In this document: in pieces, positions 10,459 to 19,396 of the stretch | How the letters are laid out: the number at the start of each line of letters is the position of its first letter | Numbering within the stretch: the stretch's first letter is position 1 | Source: Candidatus Aphodosoma intestinipullorum | GTDB lineage: Bacteria > Bacteroidota > Bacteroidia > Bacteroidales > Paludibacteraceae | DNA: 42,238 nt | Assembly (NCBI GenBank): GCA_017694515.1 | Contig: JADIMV010000140.1 | Location: 1 to 42,238, forward strand | Reading direction: 5' to 3' | The notes under the pieces: model-generated | Databases searched by the model: none | Told to the model about the DNA's origin: nothing | What the model saw: only the letters and a program-made list of their open reading frames with translations | Position numbers and translations under genes: made by a program

Positions 10459-11661
10459 ATGAAAACTATCAAATTCTTATTGTTGTGCTCGTGTGCGGTA
10501 TTGCTGCTTACAGGCTGTCCTAACAACGGGCCTGAGACTGGGGCAAAGTTCCAGTATCTCAATCTGAATGTGACAGAGCTTACGCTCTCTCACAGTGAGA
10601 CTTATAGCCTTATACCGGAGGCGAACGAAGGTGCGGATCTTCTGTTGGTGGAGTGGGCATCGTCAGATACGATGGTTGAGGTTGATATGGACGGTAACCT
10701 TACGGTAAAAGGTTGGGTGTCGCTTGAGCCAGAAGTGACTATCACCGCATCTGTCAGCGGTGAAAACACCGAGAGCGGCCAGACGCTGACAGCGACTTGT
10801 ACAGTCAGAGTGGTAAATGAGCAGAAGCTTATAACTTTCAACACGATGTATGGTCCGTGGAACGAAAGAACTCCGATGGGTATCAAGGCTGATATTCCTG
10901 TCATATTTAGTGACGGCCGGGAAGACACTCTGCCCGGCGAGCTGTATAAGGCCATGTTGATTATACAGGGCGGCAGTTCGGGCATAATTAGGGGAGATGA
11001 TCCCAGATATGTGAATTGGGTTTCCGTACCGGGTGATTTTGTCATACCTACGAGTGATTGGTATTGCGCACTTGTCTATTATGAGGGAGACACTCTGTCA
11101 TTGAACCCGGCAGGCGGCGATACGATGCGTGTGGTATCACAGGAGGTTTTTGCTGACAGCGTGAGACAGTATTTCATCTCCGCAGGGTCTATGGATGATG
11201 AGAAGGTAATGGCAACGGGTCAGCTCACGTCAGACTGCCTGATCAGTTCGTGGATATGGAGATTCACTGACAATCAGCTTGGCATGAATCCTTGCAGTTT
11301 CATACGTGAAGGCAGTTATTTCGTTGTGGGTAACGGACAATACAGTGATGTGAATGTGGCGTGGCCGTTATTAGCATACGAGGTGTTCTCTTCCCCATTC
11401 TATAATGGTGTCGATGAAAGCGGCAGTCAGGTTATCCTGCATCCTACATATAGATTGAGAATGGACGGTCAGGGTAATTATGAGGATACTGATGAGGTTG
11501 TCGACGAGACTGTTACCAGTGCTCCTGCGGCTAATTGGGCTAACAAGCAGTATCGCGTGGGCTACTCCAATCAGGAGCTGAGATACAGGGAGAACATGAT
11601 GAAGACGCTGAATTATGCGTGGACTATGCGCATCAATGAAGTGGTTTCTGCAATGAAATGA
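10459..11661 (+). CDS. Surface lipoprotein with an N-terminal Ig-like (Big_2-type) domain, third gene of the SusC/D locus
   Basis: Lipobox 'VLLLTGC'. 'LNVTELTLSHSETYSLIPEANEG...VEWASSDTMVEVDMDGNLTVKGW...VTITASVSG' resembles Big_2 folds. Confidence 0.78.
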   Translation: MKTIKFLLLCSCAVLLLTGCPNNGPETGAKFQYLNLNVTELTLSHSETYSLIPEANEGADLLLVEWASSDTMVEVDMDGNLTVKGWVSLEPEVTITASVSGENTESGQTLTATCTVRVVNEQKLITFNTMYGPWNERTPMGIKADIPVIFSDGREDTLPGELYKAMLIIQGGSSGIIRGDDPRYVNWVSVPGDFVIPTSDWYCALVYYEGDTLSLNPAGGDTMRVVSQEVFADSVRQYFISAGSMDDEKVMATGQLTSDCLISSWIWRFTDNQLGMNPCSFIREGSYFVVGNGQYSDVNVAWPLLAYEVFSSPFYNGVDESGSQVILHPTYRLRMDGQGNYEDTDEVVDETVTSAPAANWANKQYRVGYSNQELRYRENMMKTLNYAWTMRINEVVSAMK

Positions 11662-11726
11662 TATCTTCAGAGAGCAGAACCGGCAGGGCGGACTGAGAGA
11701 TTTTCAGCAGTCAGCCGGGAAGAACA

Positions 11727-11754
11727 GGGCAGTGCCGAAAGCACTGCCCTTTTT
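11727..11754 (+). terminator. Rho-independent terminator of the SusC/D operon
   Basis: GGGCAGTGC-CGAAA-GCACTGCCC followed by TTTTT. Confidence 0.9.
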
Positions 11755-11832
11755 GTGTCAAGAAAGTGGGAGAGCTATCGTGAGGAAAAGTGAGGCTGTT
11801 TTTCCCAGCACAGGATAAAAAATGCGGGTTTG

Positions 11833-11863
11833 TTTGCGGTTACACTAACTTTTTGTATCTTTG
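11833..11863 (+). promoter_or_regulatory. Bacteroidetes-type promoter
   Basis: TTTG (11833-11836), 19-nt spacer, TATCTTTG (11856-11863). Confidence 0.55.
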
Positions 11864-11957
11864 CTTCGCGAAGATAGCTTTGTCTCGGCATAATCAAAGT
11901 GAGCTTTGCTTCTGCTCTCGACTTTCGCTATCTTTGCGTGCGGTACACACAAGATAG
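11856..11957. repeat. Palindromic promoter-bearing repeat (family B, copy 2)
   Basis: AAGATAGC(TTTG)TCTCGGCA..CAAAG-TGAG-CTTTG..TGCTCTCGACTTTCGCTATCTT inverted repeat, followed by TATCTTTGCGTG-CGGTA-CACACAAGATAG. Same order of motifs as 2186-2382. Confidence 0.6.
11905..11936 (+). promoter_or_regulatory. Second Bacteroidetes-type promoter, inside the repeat
   Basis: TTTG (11905-11908), 20-nt spacer, TATCTTTG (11929-11936). Confidence 0.6.
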
Positions 11958-12095
11958 GAGTCGGTTCGACAAAGGCAATCAAGTGGTGCACCGCAGTCGG
12001 GCGGAGATGGGGAATGATGCGCTGGCGAGGAATATGTGTGGGCGGACAAGGAGCTGTGATGCAGAGAGGAGAGAAATTTAACCTAAATATCTGAT

Positions 12096-15062
12096 ATGAA
12101 ACATTTTTATTTTGTGGTCATGTGCCTTTTGCTCATCGGCACATACGACCTTTTCGGAGTTCCCGCGTATCCGGGTGTCGTGGAGGTGACACAGCCGGAC
12201 GGTACGGTGCTGAAAATCAAGTTGCATGGGGACGAGTACTTTTCCTATGCCACGACCGATGACGGTTATCTGTTGAAAACCAATGCCGAAGGAGTATATG
12301 AGTATGCCTATGTGGACGGAATGTCGATAAAAGGCAGCGGGGTGAAGGCGCAACCGGCAGAGATGCGTACGCAGAAGGATGCGGCACTGCTCATGGAGAT
12401 TCCGTTCGGGGAGAACCTTGCCCGGCAGGTGAAGGCAATGAGGAGCGCGGCAATGGCGAAGGTGCAGACCTTGCGTGCGCAGGCCGCACAGAGGATGCCG
12501 ATGAAAAAGTTCCCGCTCTCAGGACAGCCGAAGAGCATAGTAATACTTGCGAACTTCAGCGATATAAAGTTTACAGTCCGTAATCCGCAGGAGGCTTATA
12601 CCAGACTGCTGAATGAGTCAGGGTATGACGAGAACGGCGGTACGGGTTCGGCACGCGATTATTTCATAGCGTCGTCCGACAGCCTGTTCCAGCCGGAGTT
12701 CGTAGTGGTCGGGCCTGTAGACCTGCCGCAGACGTGCGAATTTTACGGCAAACATGTAGGGGAGAATGATAATGACGAGAACCCTCAGCAGATGGTTATC
12801 GACGCATGTAACGCGGCAGCGCGGGCAGGTCTCGTGAATTTCGCCGATTACGACACGGACGGTGACGGTACGGTGGACAATGTGTTCATCTACTATGCAG
12901 GCCACAATGAGGCAGAAGGTGGTGGAGATAACACTATCTGGCCTCACCGGTCGAGGGTGTACAGCGGGTCGCCGACGTATGACGGAGGCGTGCAGCTGGG
13001 CGATTATGCCTGCACGTCGGAATACCGTGGCGGCGGCGGAAGTAGTATGTGCGGCATAGGCACATTCTGCCATGAGTTCGGCCATGTGCTGGGTCTGCCT
13101 GACCTGTATGTGACGGACTACAGCAGCAACCACGCGACACCGGAGACATGGGACATCATGGACCACGGGTCATACAACAACAACGGGCGTACGCCGCCGA
13201 CATATTCATCGTATGAGAGGTTTTTCTTAGGGTGGAGCACACCAGTGCAGCTGACCGAGCCGGGAAGCTATGAACTTGAGCCTCTGGTGACGAGCGGGCA
13301 GTCGTATCTCGTTGCGGCAACCGAGCATAACATGAACGGCGGAAGCCCGAACCCGAGGGAGTTCTTCATGATAGAGAACCGCCAACGATTGGACATGGAC
13401 GAATACGGTTTGCCGGGGACGGGTCTGCTGGTGTGGCACATACGCTACAACCCCTCGACATGGAACAGCAATGACCCGAACAATGACCCGAACAATATGG
13501 GTGTCGATATAGTGAGGGCGCGTAAGTCGCCAGTGTCGGACTGGGCATTCCCGAGTGAAGAGATAGACTTCTGCCAGTTGGAGCTGGCGGACGGCACGCT
13601 GCTGGAGCAGCTGTCGAATATAGTACAGGACGGGGACAATATGACGTTCCTTTATGCAGGAGGCGGTGAGGATTATCCTAACATATCGGTCATCAACCGC
13701 CCGAATGTGTTTGTCATGACTGAAGGCGACACGTCGGCCGTGCAGATACTTGAGGTGGCAGGACGGCATCTGCCGTCGGAGGTTACGGTCAGCATGACCA
13801 CTAACAATACGCCGTTCTATTTCAGACTGGCGGATACGGACGACGAGTTCGTGCAGGAACTTAAACTTGAGCCGCAGGCAAGCGATTCTTCGCTGTATAA
13901 GGAGATAGAGGTGATGGTGACCGGCGCAACGGTGACCCACAATATCATAAGGGATGCGGTGATGAAGTTTACGTGCGATTCTAACGAATCGATAACATTC
14001 AGCCTGCCCGTGCAGTGGCAGGTGCTGAGACCTGTGTATGTCGTTCCTCCCGTGGCATACGAGGCTGAGAACGTGACTCCCTATTCGTTCGTGGCCTCGT
14101 GGGACAGTGTGTGGGATGCCTCGTTGTATTATTTCACGCTCTATACGCTGTCTGACGAGAGCGGAGAGCTGGTGGAGAACTTCGACGCGTTCGACGAGGA
14201 GACTCCGATAGAGTGGCAGGCTACGTTCAATAGAACCAATTCCACAGTGTCGGAGTCGGGCAAGGCCGCTTATTTCTCCGAGGCATCGGACACGATAGTG
14301 ACTGAGGAGTACTTTATGGCAGCAACGGGCATATCGTTCTGGCTGTCGGGCTGGAACGCAGTGGGCGTGTTTACAGTCGAGGCAAACAGCGATACAGGAT
14401 GGGTGACGCTCGAGAAGCTGGAGGTGGAGAACATAAGGTCGTCTACACTCACGTATGACTTTACGGAAGGACAGGACTACAGGCAGTTCCGGTTCTCGTA
14501 TCTCCCGGCATCGGGAAGCGGCGGCGCTATGCTTGACAACTTCACGTTCAGGACAGCAAAGAAGATGGAGTATATCTACCGTCAGACGAATGTGATGGAG
14601 GTCGGGGCAGGACGGCAGACAGACACTGTGCTGTATCTCGGCAACCTTAAACCAGAGGTGAATTACTACTACAAGGTTCAGGCGACTGACCAGACATATA
14701 ACGGCTTCACTGGAGCACTTATGTATGACAACATAACGGACTATTCGAACACGATAGAGGTCAAGACGCTGGCGACGGGGATACCTGAAGACCTGAAGCC
14801 GAAGCACAAGGAGCGGTGGATAGCGGTGTCGGTGCGTCCGGACGGGTCGGGCTATGTGGCCTATGTGCCTGAGGTGCTGGAGAACCACTACCTGTATATC
14901 TATACGATAAACGGTTCGCTGGTGGCTTCCGTGCCGGTTACATCGAACGAGATAGTCATCCCGCAGCTGACTAACGGTCAGGTGTATATCATAAAGTACT
15001 CGGCGGAGAACGATATAAAGAGGAAGGACAAGTACGCGAAGTTCTTCTATAATATCAACTGA
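12096..15062 (+). CDS. M6-family metalloprotease domain protein (secreted) with a C-terminal region suggestive of a sorting domain
   Basis: 'GIGTFCHEFGHVLGLPDLYVTDYSS...ETWDIMDHGSYNN' (HExxHxxGxxD) and propeptide 'VPAYPGVVEVTQPDGTVLKIKLHGDEYFSYATTDDGYLL', which is typical of M6 peptidases. Confidence 0.95.
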   Translation: MKHFYFVVMCLLLIGTYDLFGVPAYPGVVEVTQPDGTVLKIKLHGDEYFSYATTDDGYLLKTNAEGVYEYAYVDGMSIKGSGVKAQPAEMRTQKDAALLMEIPFGENLARQVKAMRSAAMAKVQTLRAQAAQRMPMKKFPLSGQPKSIVILANFSDIKFTVRNPQEAYTRLLNESGYDENGGTGSARDYFIASSDSLFQPEFVVVGPVDLPQTCEFYGKHVGENDNDENPQQMVIDACNAAARAGLVNFADYDTDGDGTVDNVFIYYAGHNEAEGGGDNTIWPHRSRVYSGSPTYDGGVQLGDYACTSEYRGGGGSSMCGIGTFCHEFGHVLGLPDLYVTDYSSNHATPETWDIMDHGSYNNNGRTPPTYSSYERFFLGWSTPVQLTEPGSYELEPLVTSGQSYLVAATEHNMNGGSPNPREFFMIENRQRLDMDEYGLPGTGLLVWHIRYNPSTWNSNDPNNDPNNMGVDIVRARKSPVSDWAFPSEEIDFCQLELADGTLLEQLSNIVQDGDNMTFLYAGGGEDYPNISVINRPNVFVMTEGDTSAVQILEVAGRHLPSEVTVSMTTNNTPFYFRLADTDDEFVQELKLEPQASDSSLYKEIEVMVTGATVTHNIIRDAVMKFTCDSNESITFSLPVQWQVLRPVYVVPPVAYEAENVTPYSFVASWDSVWDASLYYFTLYTLSDESGELVENFDAFDEETPIEWQATFNRTNSTVSESGKAAYFSEASDTIVTEEYFMAATGISFWLSGWNAVGVFTVEANSDTGWVTLEKLEVENIRSSTLTYDFTEGQDYRQFRFSYLPASGSGGAMLDNFTFRTAKKMEYIYRQTNVMEVGAGRQTDTVLYLGNLKPEVNYYYKVQATDQTYNGFTGALMYDNITDYSNTIEVKTLATGIPEDLKPKHKERWIAVSVRPDGSGYVAYVPEVLENHYLYIYTINGSLVASVPVTSNEIVIPQLTNGQVYIIKYSAENDIKRKDKYAKFFYNIN

Positions 15063-15103
15063 GGAGAGTGAGCGCATAGCGCGATAGGGGAAAAAGATGA
15101 GTG

Positions 15104-15142
15104 AACGCCCCGCCATGCTCATTCGCATGGCGGGGCGTTTTG
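15104..15142. terminator. Rho-independent terminator after the M6 peptidase gene
   Basis: AACGCCCCGCCATG-CTCATTCG-CATGGCGGGGCGTT followed by TTG. 14-bp perfect stem. Confidence 0.85.
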
Positions 15143-15164
15143 TATTCCGGATAACTAGGGATGG

Positions 15165-15426
15165 GTGTTATGGTGCGCGGGACGATGTGGTTTCTCTTTT
15201 TTGACGTTTGGGGCAGAAAAGGCGCGAAAGTGCGCGATGGCTAAGGAGAGGCTTGGGAGGAGGTAGCTGCGGGGTGGCTGAGAGGTGGTTGGATGCCTTG
15301 GGTATGAGGTGGTTATGTGTGCGAAACGATAGTGCGCGGGAGTGTGTTTCTGCGGAGCGATGGTGGTTATGTCTAGTACGGATGTGTGTGTAGTGCTGCT
15401 TGGAGTAGGTGGGAGAGGTGCGGCGT
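15165..15426 (-). repeat. Degenerate intergenic repeat (family C, copy 1), strongly C/A-biased on the minus strand
   Basis: Minus strand 'CAGCTACCTCCTCCCAAGCCTCTCCTTAGCCATCGCGCACTTTCGCGCC' aligns with plus-strand 'CAGCTATCTCCTCCCTATCCTCTCCTTAGCGATTCGGCATTTTTGCGCC' near 41.98-42.04 kb. Weaker similarity continues on both sides. Confidence 0.6.
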
Positions 15427-16044
15427 TCATGTCGCGTCGCGCAGTGTGCGGAACTCGTAGCCCTGTTCACGGAGCCACTCTATGCTGGGGCCTATGGCGC
15501 GGAACATATTCTTGGAGGCTTTGAGGGAGTCGTGGAATACGATGATTGAGCCGTTGCGCGAGTAGCGCCGCACGATGGAGGTGACTTTCTCCGGTGAGAG
15601 TTTGGCGTTGTAGTCGCGGGTTATGACATCCCACATGATGACTGTGAAGCGGCGTTTGAGCTGGCGGAGCTGGCGGAGGCTGATGCGCCCGTAGGGCGGG
15701 CGGAAGAGCGGGCTGCGGATGAGGCTGTCGGCGGCATCGACATCTTTCATGTATTCCCGCACGGTGTAGTTGAAGCCGCGCAGGTGGTGCATGGTGTGGT
15801 TGCCTACAGCGTGGCCGCGACGCAGCAGTTCCTCGAACAGGGCGGGGTGCTTGCGCACGTTGTCGCCCACGCAGAAGAATGTGGCCTTGACCCCGTAGCT
15901 GTCCAGAATGTCGAGCAGCCGGGGGGTGGTGTCGGGGCATGGGCCGTCATCGAAGGTCAGGTAGACGCATTTCGGGTTGCGGGGCAGCCGCCAACGGGCG
16001 CGCCAGATGCGGCGCAGTATGAATGGTGGTTGTTCGATGAACAT
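15427..16044 (-). CDS. Polysaccharide deacetylase (NodB homology domain) family protein
   Basis: 'KCVYLTFDDGPCPDTTPRLLDIL', 'ATFFCVGDNV', 'HAVGNHTMHH', 'FRPPYGR', 'IIVFHDS'. Start taken at the internal Met of ORF 15427..16074. Confidence 0.94.
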   Translation of the reverse strand: MFIEQPPFILRRIWRARWRLPRNPKCVYLTFDDGPCPDTTPRLLDILDSYGVKATFFCVGDNVRKHPALFEELLRRGHAVGNHTMHHLRGFNYTVREYMKDVDAADSLIRSPLFRPPYGRISLRQLRQLKRRFTVIMWDVITRDYNAKLSPEKVTSIVRRYSRNGSIIVFHDSLKASKNMFRAIGPSIEWLREQGYEFRTLRDAT

Positions 16045-16127
16045 ATTTAATCGAATGGTTTTTCCGTGTGACAAAGGTGTCCGCGCCTGCCCGCGCTGAC
16101 AGCGGTGCGGGCAGGCGGGAATGTTAC

Positions 16128-19100
16128 TTATCTGCCGAGAAGCGGGGCGTATTTCTGCATCACTTCGTTGAGCTGTCCGACAGCCGGTGAGTCGTTACGG
16201 CGTGCGCACCGTTGCAGTTCCTGCATTATGGCAAGGCTGTTCCCCAGCGACATTCCGGACGAGACACGTCCTTGCTTGTGGGGCGGGAGCGACAGCATCC
16301 ATTCCGCGCTGCGGTCGCATTCGGTGAAGAGACCTATGAGAATGGAGTCGGCCACGGAGGTCTCTCCGAGCGCGTAATAGCCGTCAATTATGCCCCGTGC
16401 AGACCAGTAGTCGAACGGTACGGCGTAGTCCGGTAGTTCTTCCAGACTCTTGTCAAGCACCTTTTTTGCCTCGTCTTTCCTGCCTTCGCGGATAAGAGTG
16501 CCGGCCAGTTCGTTCATGACCATCCGGAGCGAGCGGCATGAGCGCGAATATGGCTCATCCAAGTAGACCGAAGGTATTTTGGCGTTACCGAAACGGAAAT
16601 GCTCCATGATGTTGCGGTACATGACATCTGAGTTTACTCTGCGCCCGGCAGCCGGGTCGAGCGGTACTATGCGCTGAGCCATGCCTTCGAGCTGGAGATA
16701 GGCGTTCACGTCGGGGTAGAATGACTCACCGACTGTGGTCGCTATGTATATGGGGCGCACCCAATCGTTGGTGTACAGCATTTCAAGGAACATGATCTGC
16801 GACTTGTTTATAATGTTGCCGTTCAGACGGATGTACATGGTGTCGGCTATCAGTTCGCGGTCTTTTTCAGGCACAGTCCCTGTGCGTATGACCTGCTCCT
16901 TGTCTATGGGCAGTGTCAGAGTGCGGGCGAAGAAGCAGCCTGTACCGTCCTCATCGATGAACCGACTGTCGCGCAGCAGCATCAGCGCGAGGCCGAGATC
17001 CATCTTGCCCCCGAACTGCGGGTGGTCTATGACGTGGGCGAAGTCGAGATGCCCTGCCGCGTAGTCTTTCGGATGCCACGATATGGGCAGAGGGGCTGAC
17101 TCGTATGCGCCGCGTTTCATCTGGTCAATGTACCAGTCGGTCGAGAGGTATGAGAGGTTGCAGGCGCGGACATCGGTGCGGCGGCCTTCTACCTCCTGAT
17201 TGAACCAGACGCAGAATGTGTCGTTGTCGCCGTTGCAGAAATATATCGCGTCCTCTTCGCAGGAGTTTAGGTAGTCCGAGCCGAGGTCGCGTGCGAGCGT
17301 GCGCTGTGAGCGGTCGTGGTCGTCCCAGTTCTGCTGTGCCATCAGGGCCGGCACGCCAAGGCAGAGCAGCGACACGGCGACGGCAGCCGCTGTGCGTGGC
17401 GCGAAACGCTTCACGAGGTCATAGAAGAACATCACGCCGAGGCCAATCCATATCGAGAAGGCGTAGAATGAGCCTGCGTATGCGTAGTCGCGTTCGCGGG
17501 GCTGGTATGGTGTCTGGTTGAGGTAGACCACTATGGCAAGCCCCGTCATGAAGAACAGGGTGAACACAATCCAGAAATTGAGTATGCCGCTCCGTTTCGA
17601 CGAGAGCTGCCACAGCAGGCCGAGCAGGCCGAGCAGGAGCGGAAGCATGAAGTAGACGTTGTGTCCACGGTTATTGCGGTAGCTGTCAGGCAGTTTCGAC
17701 TGGTCGCCGTACAAGGCGTTGTCAATGAACGGCAGTCCGGTAATCCAGTTGCCCTTGTCTATCTCGCCATGTCCCTGAAAGTCGTTCTGCCGTCCGGAGA
17801 AATTCCAGAGGAAATATCGCCAATACATGAAGCCGACCTGATAGGAGAAGAAGAAGCGCAGGTTTTCGCCGAATGTCGGCATGACGCGCTGTTCCTGCCG
17901 TCCGCAGATGTCCACTGTGTACGGCGTGCCTTTCACCTTGCCCCACTGTTCATACACCTGAATGTGTGACTGCTCCGTGGAGTACATACGCGGGAAAAGC
18001 GTCTTGAAGCGCGGGTCTACCTCAACGCCTTTCACCCTTTTCCCGGCACTGATGTAGCTGTCCTTCTCCCCGTCCGTCTCCTTGACCTTGCGTTGCCATA
18101 TAGTGCTGCCATCAATGATGATAGGCTTGCACATATTGCCCTCCACCTCATATATTCGCGGGGCGGAGTAGAGCGGGCCGTAGAAGAGCGGATTGTCGCC
18201 GTACTGTTCGCGGTTGAGGTACGACTGCAATGAGAATACGTCTTCCGGCGAGTTCTGGTCCATCGGCGTATTGGCCATGGAGCGCACCACGAGCATGGTA
18301 TATGACGAATAGCCTATCAGCATCACCGTCATGCAGACCACTATCATGTTGAGCCAATGGCGGTTGAGCTCCTTGCGCACAAAGATGAACACGGCGATGG
18401 CGGCGGTGATGACAATACCGAGCATCAGCCCGTTGCCCATGAACGGGACTCCGAGGATTACCACCGCGAGAAGGAACGCTATGCGCCGGCGCAGCCAGCT
18501 GTTCCCGGCCTGTGTCTCATAGATTGCCCAGATGAGGATTGCCGCCGTCAGGACGATGTAAACCGCCATACCGGTGTTGAAACTGCATCCTAAACCGTTG
18601 ACAAATAGCAGCTCAAAGCGGCTTGCCACCTTGATGAACCCCGGTATCATGCCGTATAGCACGGCGGCGAGCAGCAGCACCGACGCTATGACGGCGGCTA
18701 TGGTGTTGCGTGCGTTGACGGGGTATTTCCTGAAATAGTAGAGCAGCACGAGAGCCGGGATGGCGAGCAGGTTGAGCAGGTGCACGCCTATGCTCAGCCC
18801 CATGAGGTACGATATGAGTACGAGCCAGCGCGCCGACGAGGGGCTGTCGGCCTGGTCTTCCCATTTCAGCATACACCAGACAACCAGCGCGGTAAAGAGC
18901 GACGAGTATGCGTAGACCTCACCCTCAACGGCCGAGAACCAGAATGTGTCGGAGAATGTGTAGGCCAGTGCGCCCACCGCACCTGAGCCGAGTATGGCTA
19001 TGCCCTGCGGGAGGGTAATTTCCTTGCCGTCGCGGGTCACGATGCGCCTTGCAATGTGGGTTATAGACCAAAAGAGCAGCAGTATGGTGAATGCGCTGCA

Positions 19101-19352
19101 CAGGGCGGACATGGAGTTGACCATGGCGGCCACTTTCGTCGGGTCCGATGCGAAGAGGGAGAAGAGCCTCCCGGTGAGCATGAAAAACGGTGCTCCGGGC
19201 GGATGGCCGACTTCCAGTTTATAGGCTGATGATATGAATTCCCCGCAGTCCCACAGCGAGCCAGTAGGCTCTATGGTCATCAGATACACAGTGGCCGCCA
19301 CGGCGAATACCGCCCATCCGGTCACTGTGTCATAGAGTTTGAAACGTTTCAT
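16128..19352 (-). CDS. DUF2723 family multi-pass membrane protein (PMT-like glycosyltransferase fold)
   Basis: 'MTIEPTGSLWDCGEFISSAYKLEVGHPPGAPFFMLTGRLFSLFA' and 'NQTPYQPRERDYAYAGSFYAFSIWIGLG' are characteristic, with many transmembrane segments and a soluble C-terminus. Confidence 0.93.
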   Translation of the reverse strand: MKRFKLYDTVTGWAVFAVAATVYLMTIEPTGSLWDCGEFISSAYKLEVGHPPGAPFFMLTGRLFSLFASDPTKVAAMVNSMSALCSAFTILLLFWSITHIARRIVTRDGKEITLPQGIAILGSGAVGALAYTFSDTFWFSAVEGEVYAYSSLFTALVVWCMLKWEDQADSPSSARWLVLISYLMGLSIGVHLLNLLAIPALVLLYYFRKYPVNARNTIAAVIASVLLLAAVLYGMIPGFIKVASRFELLFVNGLGCSFNTGMAVYIVLTAAILIWAIYETQAGNSWLRRRIAFLLAVVILGVPFMGNGLMLGIVITAAIAVFIFVRKELNRHWLNMIVVCMTVMLIGYSSYTMLVVRSMANTPMDQNSPEDVFSLQSYLNREQYGDNPLFYGPLYSAPRIYEVEGNMCKPIIIDGSTIWQRKVKETDGEKDSYISAGKRVKGVEVDPRFKTLFPRMYSTEQSHIQVYEQWGKVKGTPYTVDICGRQEQRVMPTFGENLRFFFSYQVGFMYWRYFLWNFSGRQNDFQGHGEIDKGNWITGLPFIDNALYGDQSKLPDSYRNNRGHNVYFMLPLLLGLLGLLWQLSSKRSGILNFWIVFTLFFMTGLAIVVYLNQTPYQPRERDYAYAGSFYAFSIWIGLGVMFFYDLVKRFAPRTAAAVAVSLLCLGVPALMAQQNWDDHDRSQRTLARDLGSDYLNSCEEDAIYFCNGDNDTFCVWFNQEVEGRRTDVRACNLSYLSTDWYIDQMKRGAYESAPLPISWHPKDYAAGHLDFAHVIDHPQFGGKMDLGLALMLLRDSRFIDEDGTGCFFARTLTLPIDKEQVIRTGTVPEKDRELIADTMYIRLNGNIINKSQIMFLEMLYTNDWVRPIYIATTVGESFYPDVNAYLQLEGMAQRIVPLDPAAGRRVNSDVMYRNIMEHFRFGNAKIPSVYLDEPYSRSCRSLRMVMNELAGTLIREGRKDEAKKVLDKSLEELPDYAVPFDYWSARGIIDGYYALGETSVADSILIGLFTECDRSAEWMLSLPPHKQGRVSSGMSLGNSLAIMQELQRCARRNDSPAVGQLNEVMQKYAPLLGR

Positions 19353-19396
19353 TTATAAGTCCGGTCTTTTTCTCTTGTCGTTGAATGTCATGTCCG

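Noticed and set aside
13227-15128. Long 633-aa minus-strand ORF opposite the M6 peptidase
   Set aside because: Lies antisense to a clear metalloprotease; composition (Arg/His/Val-rich) is typical of a shadow ORF and it has no recognisable domain.
15155-15524. Small ORFs in the intergenic region near 15.2-15.5 kb
   Set aside because: Low-complexity translations caused by the strand-biased composition of repeat family C.
16085-16118. GC-rich 11-bp hairpin (CGCCTGCCCGC/GCGGGCAGGCG) between the DUF2723 and deacetylase genes
   Set aside because: Could be a terminator or attenuator but lacks a U tract on either strand; not enough to name a function.
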